DNA of 15,864 bases, from positions 1 through 15,864 of the forward strand of contig CALUWZ010000021.1 of NCBI GenBank assembly GCA_944324625.1, read 5' to 3'. A program made the position numbers and the translations under genes. Below are positions 7,629 to 15,864 of the stretch, piece after piece (within the stretch, counting starts at the first letter, position 1; every line of letters starts with the position of its first letter). Source of the DNA: an uncultured Mailhella sp. Its GTDB lineage: Bacteria; Desulfobacterota; Desulfovibrionia; Desulfovibrionales; Desulfovibrionaceae. Under the pieces are notes generated by a model. It had not been told where the DNA came from and did no database searches. It saw only the letters and a program-made list of their open reading frames with translations.

Positions 7629-9521
7629 TTACTGAATTTTTTTGTCATAGAGCCGTGCGGCGTTGAGCACAACCAAAATGGAGCCTCCGTTGTGGGTCAG
7701 GGCACCGATGACAGGACCGATAATGCCCAATATACCCAAAATCATGGCAAGCGCGTTTATGCCGAGGGCAATGGCAATATTCAGCTTGATATTGTAAACC
7801 GTGGCATTGGAGAGTTTTTTCAGGTAGGCAAGCTTATTCAGGTCTTCGCCGATAAGGGCAATGTCGGCACTTTCAATGCTAATGTCGCTGCCGGCCTGTC
7901 CCATGGCAATGCCTACGTCGGCAAATTTTAATGCAGGTGCGTCATTGATTCCGTCACCTATCATGCAGACGGTTTTGCCCTGTGCCTGCATATCCTTTAT
8001 TTTCTGAACCTTTTCTTCCGGCAGAAGTTCGGCGTGAATGTCGTCAATGGCAACTTGTTTCGCAAAATATTCTGCGGTTATTTGGCTGTCGCCCGTAAGC
8101 AGGGCTGTCTGCACGCCCAAAGTCCGAAGCTTTTCAAGACTTTCTTTTGCGCTTTCGCGCAGGGTGTCGGCAAGTGCGGCAATGCCGAGGCATACGTTGT
8201 CTTTTGCAACGAAAATCAGTGCCTTGCCTTGCCTGCGAAGTATGGTTTCCTGTTCCAGAAGATAGGGAGAAACGCTGACCTGCATTTTATGCATAAAGGC
8301 AAGTTTGCCGCAGAAAATGGTTCCGTGTTCCGTTTTATGGGCAATGCCGAGGCCTGCCGTCATGGTAAATTCGCCGTCTTGGTCAAGTTTTTGCGCATTC
8401 GCTTTTGAATGGTAATGGGCAAGAACAGCTTTTGCAAGCGGATGTTCGGAACGCTGTTCGGCAAGGGCGCACAGACTGAGCACGGTTTCGGGGTCTTGGT
8501 TTTGGTCGGCTATGATGTCGGTGACGCTGAGTTTTCCAGTTGTCAGCGTCCCTGTTTTGTCAAAGGCTAGCTGATTGACGCTGCCCATAGCTTCAAGGGC
8601 ATGGCCGCTTTTGATAAGTACGCCGTTTTTGCTTGCCTGTCCTATGGCTGCCATGATGGAAGTCGGGGTGGCAAGGGCCATGGCGCACGGGCAAAAGACA
8701 ACCAGCACCGTAACCGTGCGGATTAAATCATCGGTTGCAAGATAGGTGACAAGGGCAATGGTCAGGGCAAGGATGATGAGGCGCACGGCCCAAATGTCAA
8801 CTGTGCGCTGAATCGGACTGTTATTGGCGGAGGCCTGCTCTACAAGGCGAACCATTTTCTGCAGGGAAGAATCCTTGCTTTCCCGAGTGCATTCTATATC
8901 TATGCTGCCGTGCATGTTGAGGGTTCCGCAGAGGACATCATCGCCTGTTTTTTTGTCCAGCGGCATGGATTCGCCCGTCAAAACCGCTTGGTTGACGCTG
9001 GTTGTGCCGCTCAGAATAATGCCGTCCACAGGAATCTGTTCTCCGGGCAGTATGCGGATGATATCGCCCCTGCGCACGTTTTCGGCAGGGATTTCTTCTG
9101 TTTGGCCGTTATGGATTTTCCTTGCCATGGCAGGGACCAGCCGTACAAGGTTTTGTATGCTTGTCTTGGTTTTTGAAACGGTGCGTTCTTCCAGAATTTC
9201 ACCGAGAGCCATGATAAAGGCCACTTCCGCGGCTGCGAAAAATTCCCCTATGGCCATGGCGGACAGTATGCCTATGGAAATCAGCACAAGAGCCGTTATT
9301 TTTCGGTACAGCAGAAGATACTTTAATGCAAAAAATACAATGGGTGAGCCTGAAATGAAAATGGTCAGCCAAATGGGCAGATCAGGTATGAAAAAGAAAT
9401 TCATATCCAAAAAATGAAAAATAATGCCCGCAGCCAAGAAAATGCCGCTGGCAATAGTCATTTTTTCGGAGTACAGGAAATTGAAAAACAGGTTGGCCTG
9501 TTCATAAAGTTTTTTGTACAT
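7629..9521 (-). CDS. P1B-type heavy-metal-exporting ATPase without N-terminal metal-binding domain
   Basis: A 630-residue P-type ATPase that pumps soft or transition metal ions out of the cytoplasm. Seen in order: four N-terminal membrane segments (about 22-110), the actuator motif TGES (182-185), the CPC motif in helix 6 (277-279), the phosphorylation site DKTGT (Asp321), the P1B-specific His-Pro (360-361), TGD (476-478), GDGINDAP (522-529) and two last helices. The usual N-terminal HMA or CXXC domain is absent: only about 20 residues precede helix 1. Compared with ZntA, the Lys of helix 7 is replaced by Asn589 and the Asp of helix 8 by His610 (THNGGS). The CopA MxxSS signature is also missing, so neither Zn/Cd nor Cu specificity can be assumed. 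AAAGGA lies 6 bases before the ATG. It is the second gene after the CsoR-type repressor, 58 bases apart. Confidence 0.93.
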   Translation of the reverse strand: MYKKLYEQANLFFNFLYSEKMTIASGIFLAAGIIFHFLDMNFFFIPDLPIWLTIFISGSPIVFFALKYLLLYRKITALVLISIGILSAMAIGEFFAAAEVAFIMALGEILEERTVSKTKTSIQNLVRLVPAMARKIHNGQTEEIPAENVRRGDIIRILPGEQIPVDGIILSGTTSVNQAVLTGESMPLDKKTGDDVLCGTLNMHGSIDIECTRESKDSSLQKMVRLVEQASANNSPIQRTVDIWAVRLIILALTIALVTYLATDDLIRTVTVLVVFCPCAMALATPTSIMAAIGQASKNGVLIKSGHALEAMGSVNQLAFDKTGTLTTGKLSVTDIIADQNQDPETVLSLCALAEQRSEHPLAKAVLAHYHSKANAQKLDQDGEFTMTAGLGIAHKTEHGTIFCGKLAFMHKMQVSVSPYLLEQETILRRQGKALIFVAKDNVCLGIAALADTLRESAKESLEKLRTLGVQTALLTGDSQITAEYFAKQVAIDDIHAELLPEEKVQKIKDMQAQGKTVCMIGDGINDAPALKFADVGIAMGQAGSDISIESADIALIGEDLNKLAYLKKLSNATVYNIKLNIAIALGINALAMILGILGIIGPVIGALTHNGGSILVVLNAARLYDKKIQ

Positions 9522-9579
9522 ATTGTGTCCTTTAAATTGGTATGGCGTGCATCAGTGCTCCAGCACAGAGCGTAAACTC

Positions 9580-9852
9580 CTATCCCAGCCTTGAAAACTG
9601 CTCAATCACGGAACTGAGCTTTTTGAGCACTTCTTCTTCATTGCCGTGGCGTATGTCATCCAGTACGCAGTGTTTGATGTGCGATTCCAAAAGCTGCTGG
9701 CCTGCTTTGTGCAGGGCGGATTTGGCGGCGCTGATCTGGATAAGGATTTTTTCGCAGTCGCCGTCTTCCTCTATGAGCTTTTTTATGCCGCGGATTTGGC
9801 CCTCAATCTTGCTGAAGCGGGCAATTATGGCTTTTTCGTTTGTGCATTTCAT
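9580..9852 (-). CDS. csoR: CsoR/RcnR-family metal-sensing repressor
   Basis: A 90-residue all-helical repressor of the CsoR/RcnR/FrmR (DUF156) family. The N-terminal helix FSKIEGQIRGIKKLIEE is the family signature. The metal-site residues Cys33, His58 and Cys62 have the same spacing (25 and 4) as the Cu(I)-binding Cys-His-Cys triad of M. tuberculosis CsoR. Cys3 sits where RcnR has His3, so a fourth ligand is possible. Without metal it should bind its operator; metal binding releases it. GGAG lies 8 bases before the ATG. It is first in an operon with the P1B-ATPase, and a good operator lies within its promoter, so it should repress both genes. The symbol is by triad match. Because the ATPase selectivity residues are unlike CopA, the inducer may be copper or another metal. 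Confidence 0.88.
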   Translation of the reverse strand: MKCTNEKAIIARFSKIEGQIRGIKKLIEEDGDCEKILIQISAAKSALHKAGQQLLESHIKHCVLDDIRHGNEEEVLKKLSSVIEQFSRLG

Positions 9853-9894
9853 AAAAAACTCCGTTGGCTGATTCGTGTTCTTTGCTGTAAAAAT

Positions 9895-9924
9895 ACTATA
9901 TACCCCTATAGGGTATTAAGTCAA
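9895..9924 (-). promoter_or_regulatory. Promoter and CsoR-type operator of the csoR-ATPase operon
   Basis: On the minus strand TTGACT (9924-9919) is the -35 and TATAGT (9900-9895) the -10, 18 bp apart. The spacer holds the inverted repeat ATACCC-N5-GGGTAT (9900-9916). A/T-flanked G/C tracts with a short centre are the known operator type of the CsoR/RcnR family, and the position between -35 and -10 means bound repressor would block RNA polymerase. The initiating ATG of csoR lies about 43 bases downstream of the -10. Confidence 0.8.
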
Positions 9925-9929
9925 GGCAA

Positions 9930-10180
9930 AAATTTTACTGTTTTAACTTCACGGCAGAAAAATTTTTTACGGTGCGGAAAATCATGCGGTTCTGTATTAT
10001 ATGAAAAAAGAAAAGATAACGGCAGAGAAAGACATCTATGCGCATAAAAATAAAAATGTTAATGCAATGACAGCCAAAATCTTTTGCTTCGGGCATCTTC
10101 GCCGATTATTGCGGACGTCTGCGCGTTTATTCTCCAACAGCTTTTATCTCTTGAAAAAATTTAAAATTAATGCTATTTTG
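9930..10180. other. Intergenic stretch with no gene
   Basis: Between the divergent csoR and rpsL promoters I see no gene. A 61-codon plus-strand frame from 10001 has no Shine-Dalgarno sequence, low-complexity Lys-rich coding and runs into the rpsL promoter, so it is not called. No strong hairpin or repeat was found. Confidence 0.6.
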
Positions 10181-10182
10181 GC

Positions 10183-10212
10183 TTGACAAAACAACAAATT
10201 AAACCTAATAAT
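10183..10212 (+). promoter_or_regulatory. Sigma70 promoter of the str operon
   Basis: A perfect -35 TTGACA (10183-10188) and a -10 AATAAT (10207-10212, 5 of 6) are separated by 18 bp. The flanking DNA is AT-rich. The start of transcription would fall near 10219, giving a leader of about 27 bases before rpsL, too short for an elaborate attenuator. Confidence 0.8.
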
Positions 10213-10245
10213 TTTCGTTCGGTTTAACTTTAAATGGAGGAAACT

Positions 10246-11182
<937 letters not shown>

Positions 11183-11189
11183 GTCGATT

Positions 11190-13265
11190 ATGTCACGTAC
11201 ATTCCAAATTAAAGATATCCGTAACATTGGTATTATGGCCCACATCGACGCGGGCAAAACGACTACCACCGAACGTATTCTTTTCTATACCGGTGTATCC
11301 CACAAAATCGGTGAAACCCACGACGGCGGCGCTACCATGGACTTCATGGAGCAGGAACAGGAACGTGGCATCACCATTACTTCCGCTGCAACCCAATGCA
11401 CTTGGAAAGGCCATACCATTAACATCATTGACACCCCGGGCCACGTTGACTTTACCATTGAAGTAGAACGTTCCCTGCGTGTTCTTGACGGTGCAGTTGC
11501 AGTATTTGACGCAGTTGCCGGCGTAGAACCACAATCCGAAACAGTATGGCGTCAGGCCAACAACTACGGCGTTCCCCGTATTTGCTTTATCAACAAAATG
11601 GACCGTATCGGTGCCAACTTCTTCCGTGCCGTTGACATGATCCGTGAACGTCTCAAAGCTAAACCTATCATGCTCCAACTGCCCATCGGCAAAGAAGACC
11701 TCTTTGAAGGTGTTGTTGACCTTATTAAAGGCAAAGCAATTAAATTCGACAAAGAAACCAAAGGTGCAGATTTCTGGGAAGAAGACATTCCTGCAGACAT
11801 GATGGATCTTTACGAAGAAAAACGTCAGGAAATGCTCGAATCCGTAGCTGAAGAAGATGAAGTGCTTCTCAATAAATACCTTGAAGAAGGTACGCTCTCC
11901 ATCGAAGAAATTGAATCCTGCGTACGTAAAGCTACCATTAACCAAGCCATTGTGCCTGTACTTTGCGGTACTGCTTTCCGTAACATGGGTGTTCAGCCTC
12001 TGCTTGACGCTATTGTAAAATATCTTCCTTCTCCTCTGGATATTCCGCCGATGAAAGGCTGCGATCCCGATGACGAAGAAAAAACAATGGAATGCCTTCC
12101 TGAAGACAAGAAACCCCTTGCAGGTCTTGTATTCAAACTTGCAGCCGACCCGTATATCGGTCACCTTTCCTTCTTCCGTATTTACTCAGGCGTTGTTGAA
12201 CCCGGCATGAGCGTTCTCAACACCACTACCGGCAAGAAAGAACGTGTAGGCCGTATCGTTCGCATGCACGCCAACAAACGTGATGAAATCAAATGGGCAG
12301 GCGCAGGCGACATTGTTGCTCTCGTAGGTTTGAAAAACGTTTCCACAGGTGATACCCTTTGTGATGAAAGCCTTCCCGTAAAGCTTGAATCCCTGAACAT
12401 TCCTGAACCGGTTATCGAACTTGCCATTGAGCCCAAAACCAAAGCTGACCGTGATTCTCTTTCCCAAGCTCTTAATAAACTTGCGAAAGAAGACCCCTCT
12501 TTCCGCGTAAAAGGCGATGAAGAAACCGGTCAGACCGTTATCGCAGGTATGGGCGAACTTCACCTTGAAATTATCGTTGACCGTCTCCTTCGTGAATTCA
12601 ACGTACAGGCTAACGTGGGCAAACCTCAGGTTGCTTATCGTGAAACCATTACCAAGCCAAGCAAAACTGATACCAAATATGCAAAACAATCCGGCGGCCG
12701 CGGTCAATACGGTCACGTTGTTCTTGAAGTTGAACCAAATCCGGGCAACGGTTACGAGTTTGTAAACTCTATCACCGGCGGTGTAATTCCCAAAGAATAT
12801 ATTCCTGCCGTTGACAAAGGTATTCAGGATGCTTTGAAGAGCGGTGTTCTTGCAGGATTCCCTGTAGTTGACGTAAAAGTTAACCTCGTATTCGGTTCTT
12901 ATCACGAAGTTGACTCCTCTGAACAAGCTTTCTATATTGCAGGTTCCATGGCTATTAAAGACGCTATGCAGAAAGCTGCTCCTGCTCTCCTTGAACCGAT
13001 CATGGACGTTGAAGTTGTTACCCCTGAAGATTACCTCGGTGATGTTATGGGTGACCTTAACGGACGCCGCGGCCGTGTTCAAGGTATGGAAGCCCGTGCA
13101 GGTGCTCAGTCTATCCGTGCACAAGTACCGCTTTCCGAAATGTTTGGTTATGCTACCGACCTTCGTTCCAAAACACAAGGCCGTGCAACATTTACCATGC
13201 AGTTCGACCATTACGAAAAAGTGCCTGCAAGCATTGCAGATACGCTTACCAAAAAAGACGCATAA
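11190..13265 (+). CDS. fusA: Translation elongation factor G
   Basis: A 691-residue GTPase that drives ribosomal translocation and, with ribosome recycling factor, subunit splitting. Domain I holds the P-loop AHIDAGKTT (17-25), the switch element RGITI, DTPGH and NKMD. Domain II (about 300-390), the small domain III, domain IV with [16 protein letters not shown] and domain V with [10 protein letters not shown] follow in normal order, so it is a canonical EF-G1. The start [18 protein letters not shown] at 11190 has AGG just upstream overlapping the rpsG stop codon, which suggests translational coupling. Codon use is strongly biased to C-ending and GAA/AAA codons, as in other highly expressed genes here. 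A terminator follows within about 30 bases. Neither tuf nor the S10 operon comes next. Confidence 0.98.
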   Translation: MSRTFQIKDIRNIGIMAHIDAGKTTTTERILFYTGVSHKIGETHDGGATMDFMEQEQERGITITSAATQCTWKGHTINIIDTPGHVDFTIEVERSLRVLDGAVAVFDAVAGVEPQSETVWRQANNYGVPRICFINKMDRIGANFFRAVDMIRERLKAKPIMLQLPIGKEDLFEGVVDLIKGKAIKFDKETKGADFWEEDIPADMMDLYEEKRQEMLESVAEEDEVLLNKYLEEGTLSIEEIESCVRKATINQAIVPVLCGTAFRNMGVQPLLDAIVKYLPSPLDIPPMKGCDPDDEEKTMECLPEDKKPLAGLVFKLAADPYIGHLSFFRIYSGVVEPGMSVLNTTTGKKERVGRIVRMHANKRDEIKWAGAGDIVALVGLKNVSTGDTLCDESLPVKLESLNIPEPVIELAIEPKTKADRDSLSQALNKLAKEDPSFRVKGDEETGQTVIAGMGELHLEIIVDRLLREFNVQANVGKPQVAYRETITKPSKTDTKYAKQSGGRGQYGHVVLEVEPNPGNGYEFVNSITGGVIPKEYIPAVDKGIQDALKSGVLAGFPVVDVKVNLVFGSYHEVDSSEQAFYIAGSMAIKDAMQKAAPALLEPIMDVEVVTPEDYLGDVMGDLNGRRGRVQGMEARAGAQSIRAQVPLSEMFGYATDLRSKTQGRATFTMQFDHYEKVPASIADTLTKKDA

Positions 13266-13287
13266 GAAATTCTTGTGTTTCAATATG

Positions 13288-13319
13288 AAAAAAGGCTGTC
13301 GTTTGACAGCTTTTTTTTT
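13288..13319 (+). terminator. Intrinsic terminator of the str operon
   Basis: GCTGTC (13295-13300) pairs with GACAGC (13305-13310) around a GTTT loop, extended by an A-run on the left pairing into nine T (13311-13319). It begins about 22 bases after the fusA stop and closes the operon. Confidence 0.9.
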
Positions 13320-13358
13320 CATTTTTCTCTTGCGCAGAACGGCAGTCTGTCTTATTTA

Positions 13359-13432
13359 GAGTATGTTTGCGAATTGATTGTACTGATTATAATTAGGGTA
13401 TGTTTCCGAATTAACACCATTGATTATAGCAG
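13359..13432 (+). repeat. Two imperfect 37-bp tandem units
   Basis: GTATGTTTGCGAATT at 13361 recurs as GTATGTTTCCGAATT at 13398, and the match goes on through TGATTATA, giving two units of 37 bp. They form the outer end of the left long inverted repeat. Related units lie near 15709 and 15772 on the minus strand in the right copy. Confidence 0.6.
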
Positions 13433-13508
13433 TTATAAAAATATCAACAGAAACATCCGTTTTAAAATTTGTTTTGGTTTGGCAAAAAGATTTTTCAGCT
13501 GCTCTTAT

Positions 13509-13567
13509 TTACGGTATTTGCGGAACTGAAGCCAAAGTTTTTGTAACGTTCCTTAAATACCGTGTAA
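13509..13567. repeat. Long hairpin in copy A
   Basis: The left arm GGTATTTGCGGAAC (13513-13526) pairs with the right arm GTTCCTTAAATACC (13548-13561), leaving a wobble and a mismatch in the middle and a 21-base loop. The left arm lacks an AC pair that copy B has, so outer pairing is broken here. No T-run follows, so it is not an ordinary terminator. Confidence 0.65.
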
Positions 13568-13769
13568 TGAGGGGGCTAGGGGAGCCATCTTAAGGGTGAC
13601 GGGTCATTTGCGTCAGTGAGCTTGCGAACTTTACGCAAACGGACAGCAAGGCAACCATTTTCCCCAAGAAAAAAAATTTGCAAATATTCTTCAATGGGGG
13701 GATCTGGGGAAATCATTTTCTCCGAAAATAATTCAAAAGAAATTAAAGAAAAAACAGGGAGGAGCTGCC

Positions 13770-15212
13770 ATGAATTTTACTATCGAGAATATTTTATTTA
13801 TTGGTTCGGTTTTGATATTTCTCAGTATATTGATGACAAAAGCCAGCTGTAAGCTTGGAATACCGACCTTGCTGATCTTTCTTATTTTAGGCATGGCTGT
13901 CGGCAGTGACGGGCTCGGCCTGCATTTTTACAGTATGGAGCAGGCGCAGTTTATCGGCATTGTGGCGCTGAGCATTATTTTGTTTACCGGCGGCATGGAT
14001 ACGCAGATAAAACAAATACGGCCGGTGCTGAAGCAGGGGCTTTTGCTGTCCACCGCCGGCGTTTTGCTGACAACGGCTCTGACCGGATTGTTTATTTACT
14101 TTTTGTTTCAGCTTGATTTTATTCCTATTACTCTGACGCTGCCGACTTCTTTGCTTTTGGCGGCAACCATGTCGTCAACGGACAGCGCTTCGGTTTTTAA
14201 TTTACTCCGCTCCCAGAATTTGGAATTGAAAGAAAATCTCCGACCAATGCTTGAATTGGAAAGCGGCAGTAACGATCCCGTGGCATACATGCTGACTATT
14301 GTGCTTATTCAATATATTTTAAGCCCTGAAAGCGTTTCGGCGTTCGGCATATTATGGCAGTTATTTCTGCAGTTTTTATTGGGCAGTGTCTTGGGGATCG
14401 TGTTCGGTTTTGCGGTTGTAAAAATAATCAATTGCATAAACCTGAAAAATTCTTCGCTGTATCCTTTGCTGCTTTTGGTATTGATTTTTATAACATTCAC
14501 CGTGACCGATTATGTCAAAGGCAACGGCTATCTTGCCGTTTATCTTGCCGGTATTGTTGTTGGCAACAGTAAATGCGCGTTCAGGCGTGAAATACAGTCC
14601 TTCATGGACGGTTTTACCTGGCTGTTTCAGATTATTATGTTCCTTGTTTTGGGCTTGTTGGTCAATCCTCATGAAATGTGGGAAGTGGCGGGTTTTGCTC
14701 TGGTTATCGGTATTTTTATGATGCTTGCGGCAAGGCCTCTCAGCGTATATTTGTGCTTGCTTCCGTTTAACGCCATGCCGGCAAAAGCAAAAGCTTTTGT
14801 TTCCTGGGTAGGTCTTCGCGGAGCAGTGCCGATAATTTTTGCAACATATCCTGTTGTCGCGGGTGTTGATTATTCCGATCAGCTTTTTAATATGGTGTTT
14901 TTTATTACGTTAATTTCCTTGGTTGTTCAGGGTATGACCATAACCTTTGCCGCAAACACATTGGATCTTAAAGATGAAAACAGGCCCATGGACAGGGAAT
15001 TCGGCGTTGAATTGGCAGAAGATATCAATTCCAAACTGATCGAAGAAAAAGTGCAGGGAGAAACAGACGGAAAAAGTCTGTCAGAGTTGAAGATGGAGCA
15101 GGGAACCTTGGTAATGCTCATTAAACGGAACAATTCTTATCTTATCCCTAACGGCAGCACTGTTCTTCAGGAAGGGGACAAACTGCTTATTATCAAGGAA
15201 ACGGAGCAGTAA
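13770..15212 (+). CDS. K+/H+ (CPA1-type) antiporter with C-terminal TrkA_C domain
   Basis: A 480-residue protein. Residues about 5-395 are a monovalent cation:proton exchanger domain of twelve or thirteen helices, with LFTGGMDTQ in helix 3, the paired charged motif SGSNDPVA (Asn168, Asp169) of the transport site, and WVGLRGAVPIIFA in the second half. Residues about 405-478 fit a cytosolic TrkA_C (RCK C) regulatory domain, ending EGDKLLIIKETE. This layout is that of the NhaP2/CvrA K+/H+ antiporters (COG3263 type), shorter than the E. coli form by lack of the last domain. Such proteins expel K+ during alkaline or low-osmolarity stress. GGGAGGAG lies 5 bases before the ATG, an unusually strong site. 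It stands alone between two inverted repeats, and no clear promoter or terminator was found. Confidence 0.9.
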   Translation: MNFTIENILFIGSVLIFLSILMTKASCKLGIPTLLIFLILGMAVGSDGLGLHFYSMEQAQFIGIVALSIILFTGGMDTQIKQIRPVLKQGLLLSTAGVLLTTALTGLFIYFLFQLDFIPITLTLPTSLLLAATMSSTDSASVFNLLRSQNLELKENLRPMLELESGSNDPVAYMLTIVLIQYILSPESVSAFGILWQLFLQFLLGSVLGIVFGFAVVKIINCINLKNSSLYPLLLLVLIFITFTVTDYVKGNGYLAVYLAGIVVGNSKCAFRREIQSFMDGFTWLFQIIMFLVLGLLVNPHEMWEVAGFALVIGIFMMLAARPLSVYLCLLPFNAMPAKAKAFVSWVGLRGAVPIIFATYPVVAGVDYSDQLFNMVFFITLISLVVQGMTITFAANTLDLKDENRPMDREFGVELAEDINSKLIEEKVQGETDGKSLSELKMEQGTLVMLIKRNNSYLIPNGSTVLQEGDKLLIIKETEQ

Positions 15213-15291
15213 GGCTGTGAAAAGAATGTTTTGTTTTTGATTGTCAGTTTAGTTGATTGCAGTGTGCTGACTGAACCGTTTAATTTGTTTA

Positions 15292-15372
15292 GGGGAGTGT
15301 TTAAATATTTTTCCGGGGAAATGATTTTATCAGACCCTTTATTGTTCGGCATTTGCGAAACCTTGCCAAATT
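15292..15372 (-). repeat. Possible truncated third copy (C) of the repeat
   Basis: Read on the minus strand, GTTTCGCAAATG (about 15360-15349) and later AAACACTC (about 15304-15297) repeat landmarks of copy B at similar spacing. The CATTTCCCC between them resembles CATTTTCCCC of copy A. The match is patchy and was found by eye. It lies beside copy B in the same orientation. Confidence 0.35.
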
Positions 15373-15418
15373 GGCGGTACAGTAATTACAGCTAATATGA
15401 GAAAAAAATTTTTTCATA

Positions 15419-15776
15419 ATTGATGAGTGTTTCCAAATTTTTTTTAAAAGATTGTGTTGCTGTCCATTTGCGAAACGTTCGCAAACTCACTAAAGCAAAC
15501 GACTGTTACCCTTTGGGAGGCTCTCCAACCCTTCACATTACACGGTATTTACGGAACTTTGCCGCAGGTTTCGGATTATGTTTCGTAAATACCGTGTAAT
15601 AAGAGAGGGAAAAATTTTTTCCAAATCAAAACAAACTTTAAAACTGTCTCTTTCTATTGATTTTTTTTGCAAGTGCTATAATTAATACTATTAATTCGGG
15701 AAGATACCCTAAAATTGTTTTATAGATGGTGTTATAAAGGACAGAATCAGTACAGATATTTCGGAAACATTGTATA
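15419..15776 (-). repeat. Right copy (B) of the long inverted repeat
   Basis: About 358 bp matching copy A in inverse orientation, so the same end of the element faces the antiporter gene on both sides. Core identity is about 80% over 101 bp (15457-15557), lower elsewhere. It contains a 20-bp-arm hairpin and the palindrome TTTGCGAA-ACG-TTCGCAAA (15467-15485), which sits where copy A has TTGCG-N7-CGCAA. The rest of 15213-15864 holds the possible copy C, AT-rich sequence and a terminator; no gene is seen there. Confidence 0.75.
15538..15599. repeat. Long hairpin in copy B
   Basis: The left arm 15538-15557 (TTACACGGTATTTACG then GAAC) and the right arm 15580-15599 pair over 20 positions with a single G-U in plus-strand RNA, around a 22-base loop. 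An A-T pair outside extends it to 21. It is the strongest hairpin in the window and lacks a following T-run. Confidence 0.85.
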
Positions 15777-15815
15777 ATGTGATATGGCAGTTGAGGTATA
15801 AGGCTTTGTGAAAAA

Positions 15816-15845
15816 AAAAAAGGCGGCTTAACCGGCCTTTTTTTT
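15816..15845. terminator. Bidirectional terminator near the right edge
   Basis: A run of A, then GGCGG (15822-15826), a CTTAA loop and CCGGCC (15832-15837) pairing with one bulged G, then eight T (15838-15845). It is symmetrical enough to end transcription from either side, which suggests that a gene beyond the window ends here on the minus strand. Confidence 0.7.
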
Positions 15846-15864
15846 GTTTTTGCCAATAAAGAAT

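Larger units (their letters stand above)
13359..13695 (+). repeat. Left copy (A) of a long inverted repeat
   Basis: About 337 bp that match, in inverse orientation, 15419-15776 on the other side of the antiporter gene. The best part is 13548-13649 against 15557-15457: aligned by eye, about 80% of 102 positions agree with one gap. Weaker similarity covers the rest, including AT-rich flanks. Inside lie the 37-bp tandem units, a long hairpin (13509-13567), and a small palindrome TTGCG-N7-CGCAA (13622-13638). No transposase or long frame is present. It ends about 75 bases before the antiporter start. Confidence 0.75.

Noticed and set aside
9522..9579. Short hairpin GTGCT-GG-AGCAC between csoR and the ATPase gene
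   Set aside because: A 5-bp stem with a 2-base loop is too tight and too weak to call as a regulatory element.
10001..10186. 61-codon plus-strand frame before rpsL
   Set aside because: No Shine-Dalgarno sequence, Lys-rich low-complexity start, and it ends within the rpsL promoter -35.
12186..13322. Long minus-strand frames opposite fusA
   Set aside because: Highly biased codon use of fusA leaves the complementary frame open; the fusA protein is unmistakable and full length.
13275..13529. 84-codon plus-strand frame after fusA
   Set aside because: It runs through the fusA terminator and into repeat copy A, has no Shine-Dalgarno sequence, and has low-complexity composition.
13393..13593. Open frame of 66 codons through copy A, with peptide similarity (YVSELTPLII versus YLPELIVLII) to a frame in copy B
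   Set aside because: It has no usable start codon, the copy B frame stops early and shifts relative to copy A, and the 37-bp tandem period is not a multiple of three. The similarity is explained by the DNA repeat.
13616..13852. 78-codon frame ending inside the antiporter gene
   Set aside because: It starts inside repeat copy A, overlaps the antiporter start in another frame, and has no ribosome-binding site.
15638..15856. 72-codon minus-strand frame at the right edge
   Set aside because: Its start lies beyond and through the terminator hairpin, and most of it is repeat copy B; no Shine-Dalgarno sequence was seen.

Overview
The window looks like chromosomal DNA of a moderately AT-rich Gram-negative bacterium. 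The best taxonomic markers are S12, S7 and EF-G. By recall, S7 and EF-G resemble the Desulfovibrionaceae versions (Desulfovibrio, Bilophila and Lawsonia relatives). A low-GC gut member of that family is my inference, and no search was run. There are no phage genes, transposases, CRISPR arrays, tRNAs or rRNAs.

Layout, left to right: (1) an unresolved left edge (1-209); (2) an uncharacterised multi-pass membrane protein (+, 210-1004), convergent with a MerR-family regulator (-, to 1806); (3) a divergent MATE efflux pump (+, 1889-3217) behind a MerR-type promoter; (4) a short stretch with a possible acetyltransferase remnant; (5) a large membrane O-acyltransferase with an SGNH domain (-, 3521-5413); (6) a sodium:solute symporter of the NSS family (+, 5634-6941), then the manganese exporter mntP (+, 6999-7577); (7) a metal-exporting P1B-ATPase and its CsoR-type repressor as a two-gene operon (-, 7629-9852), with a clear operator inside the promoter; (8) the str operon rpsL-rpsG-fusA (+, 10246-13265), with its own promoter and terminator; (9) a K+/H+ antiporter (+, 13770-15212) lying between two long, diverged, inward-facing inverted repeats; (10) a gene-free right end made mostly of repeat sequence and closed by a terminator.

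Functionally, apart from the ribosomal operon, this is a run of membrane transport and envelope genes: drug efflux, Mn and other metal export, amino-acid-type symport, K+/H+ exchange and surface acylation. Two local circuits can be read directly. One is MerR regulator to MATE pump. The other is CsoR-type repressor to P1B-ATPase.

The least explained structure is the pair of roughly 340-bp inverted repeats around the antiporter gene. Each contains a long hairpin with arms of about 20 nt and a second, smaller palindrome. A truncated third copy sits beside the right one.
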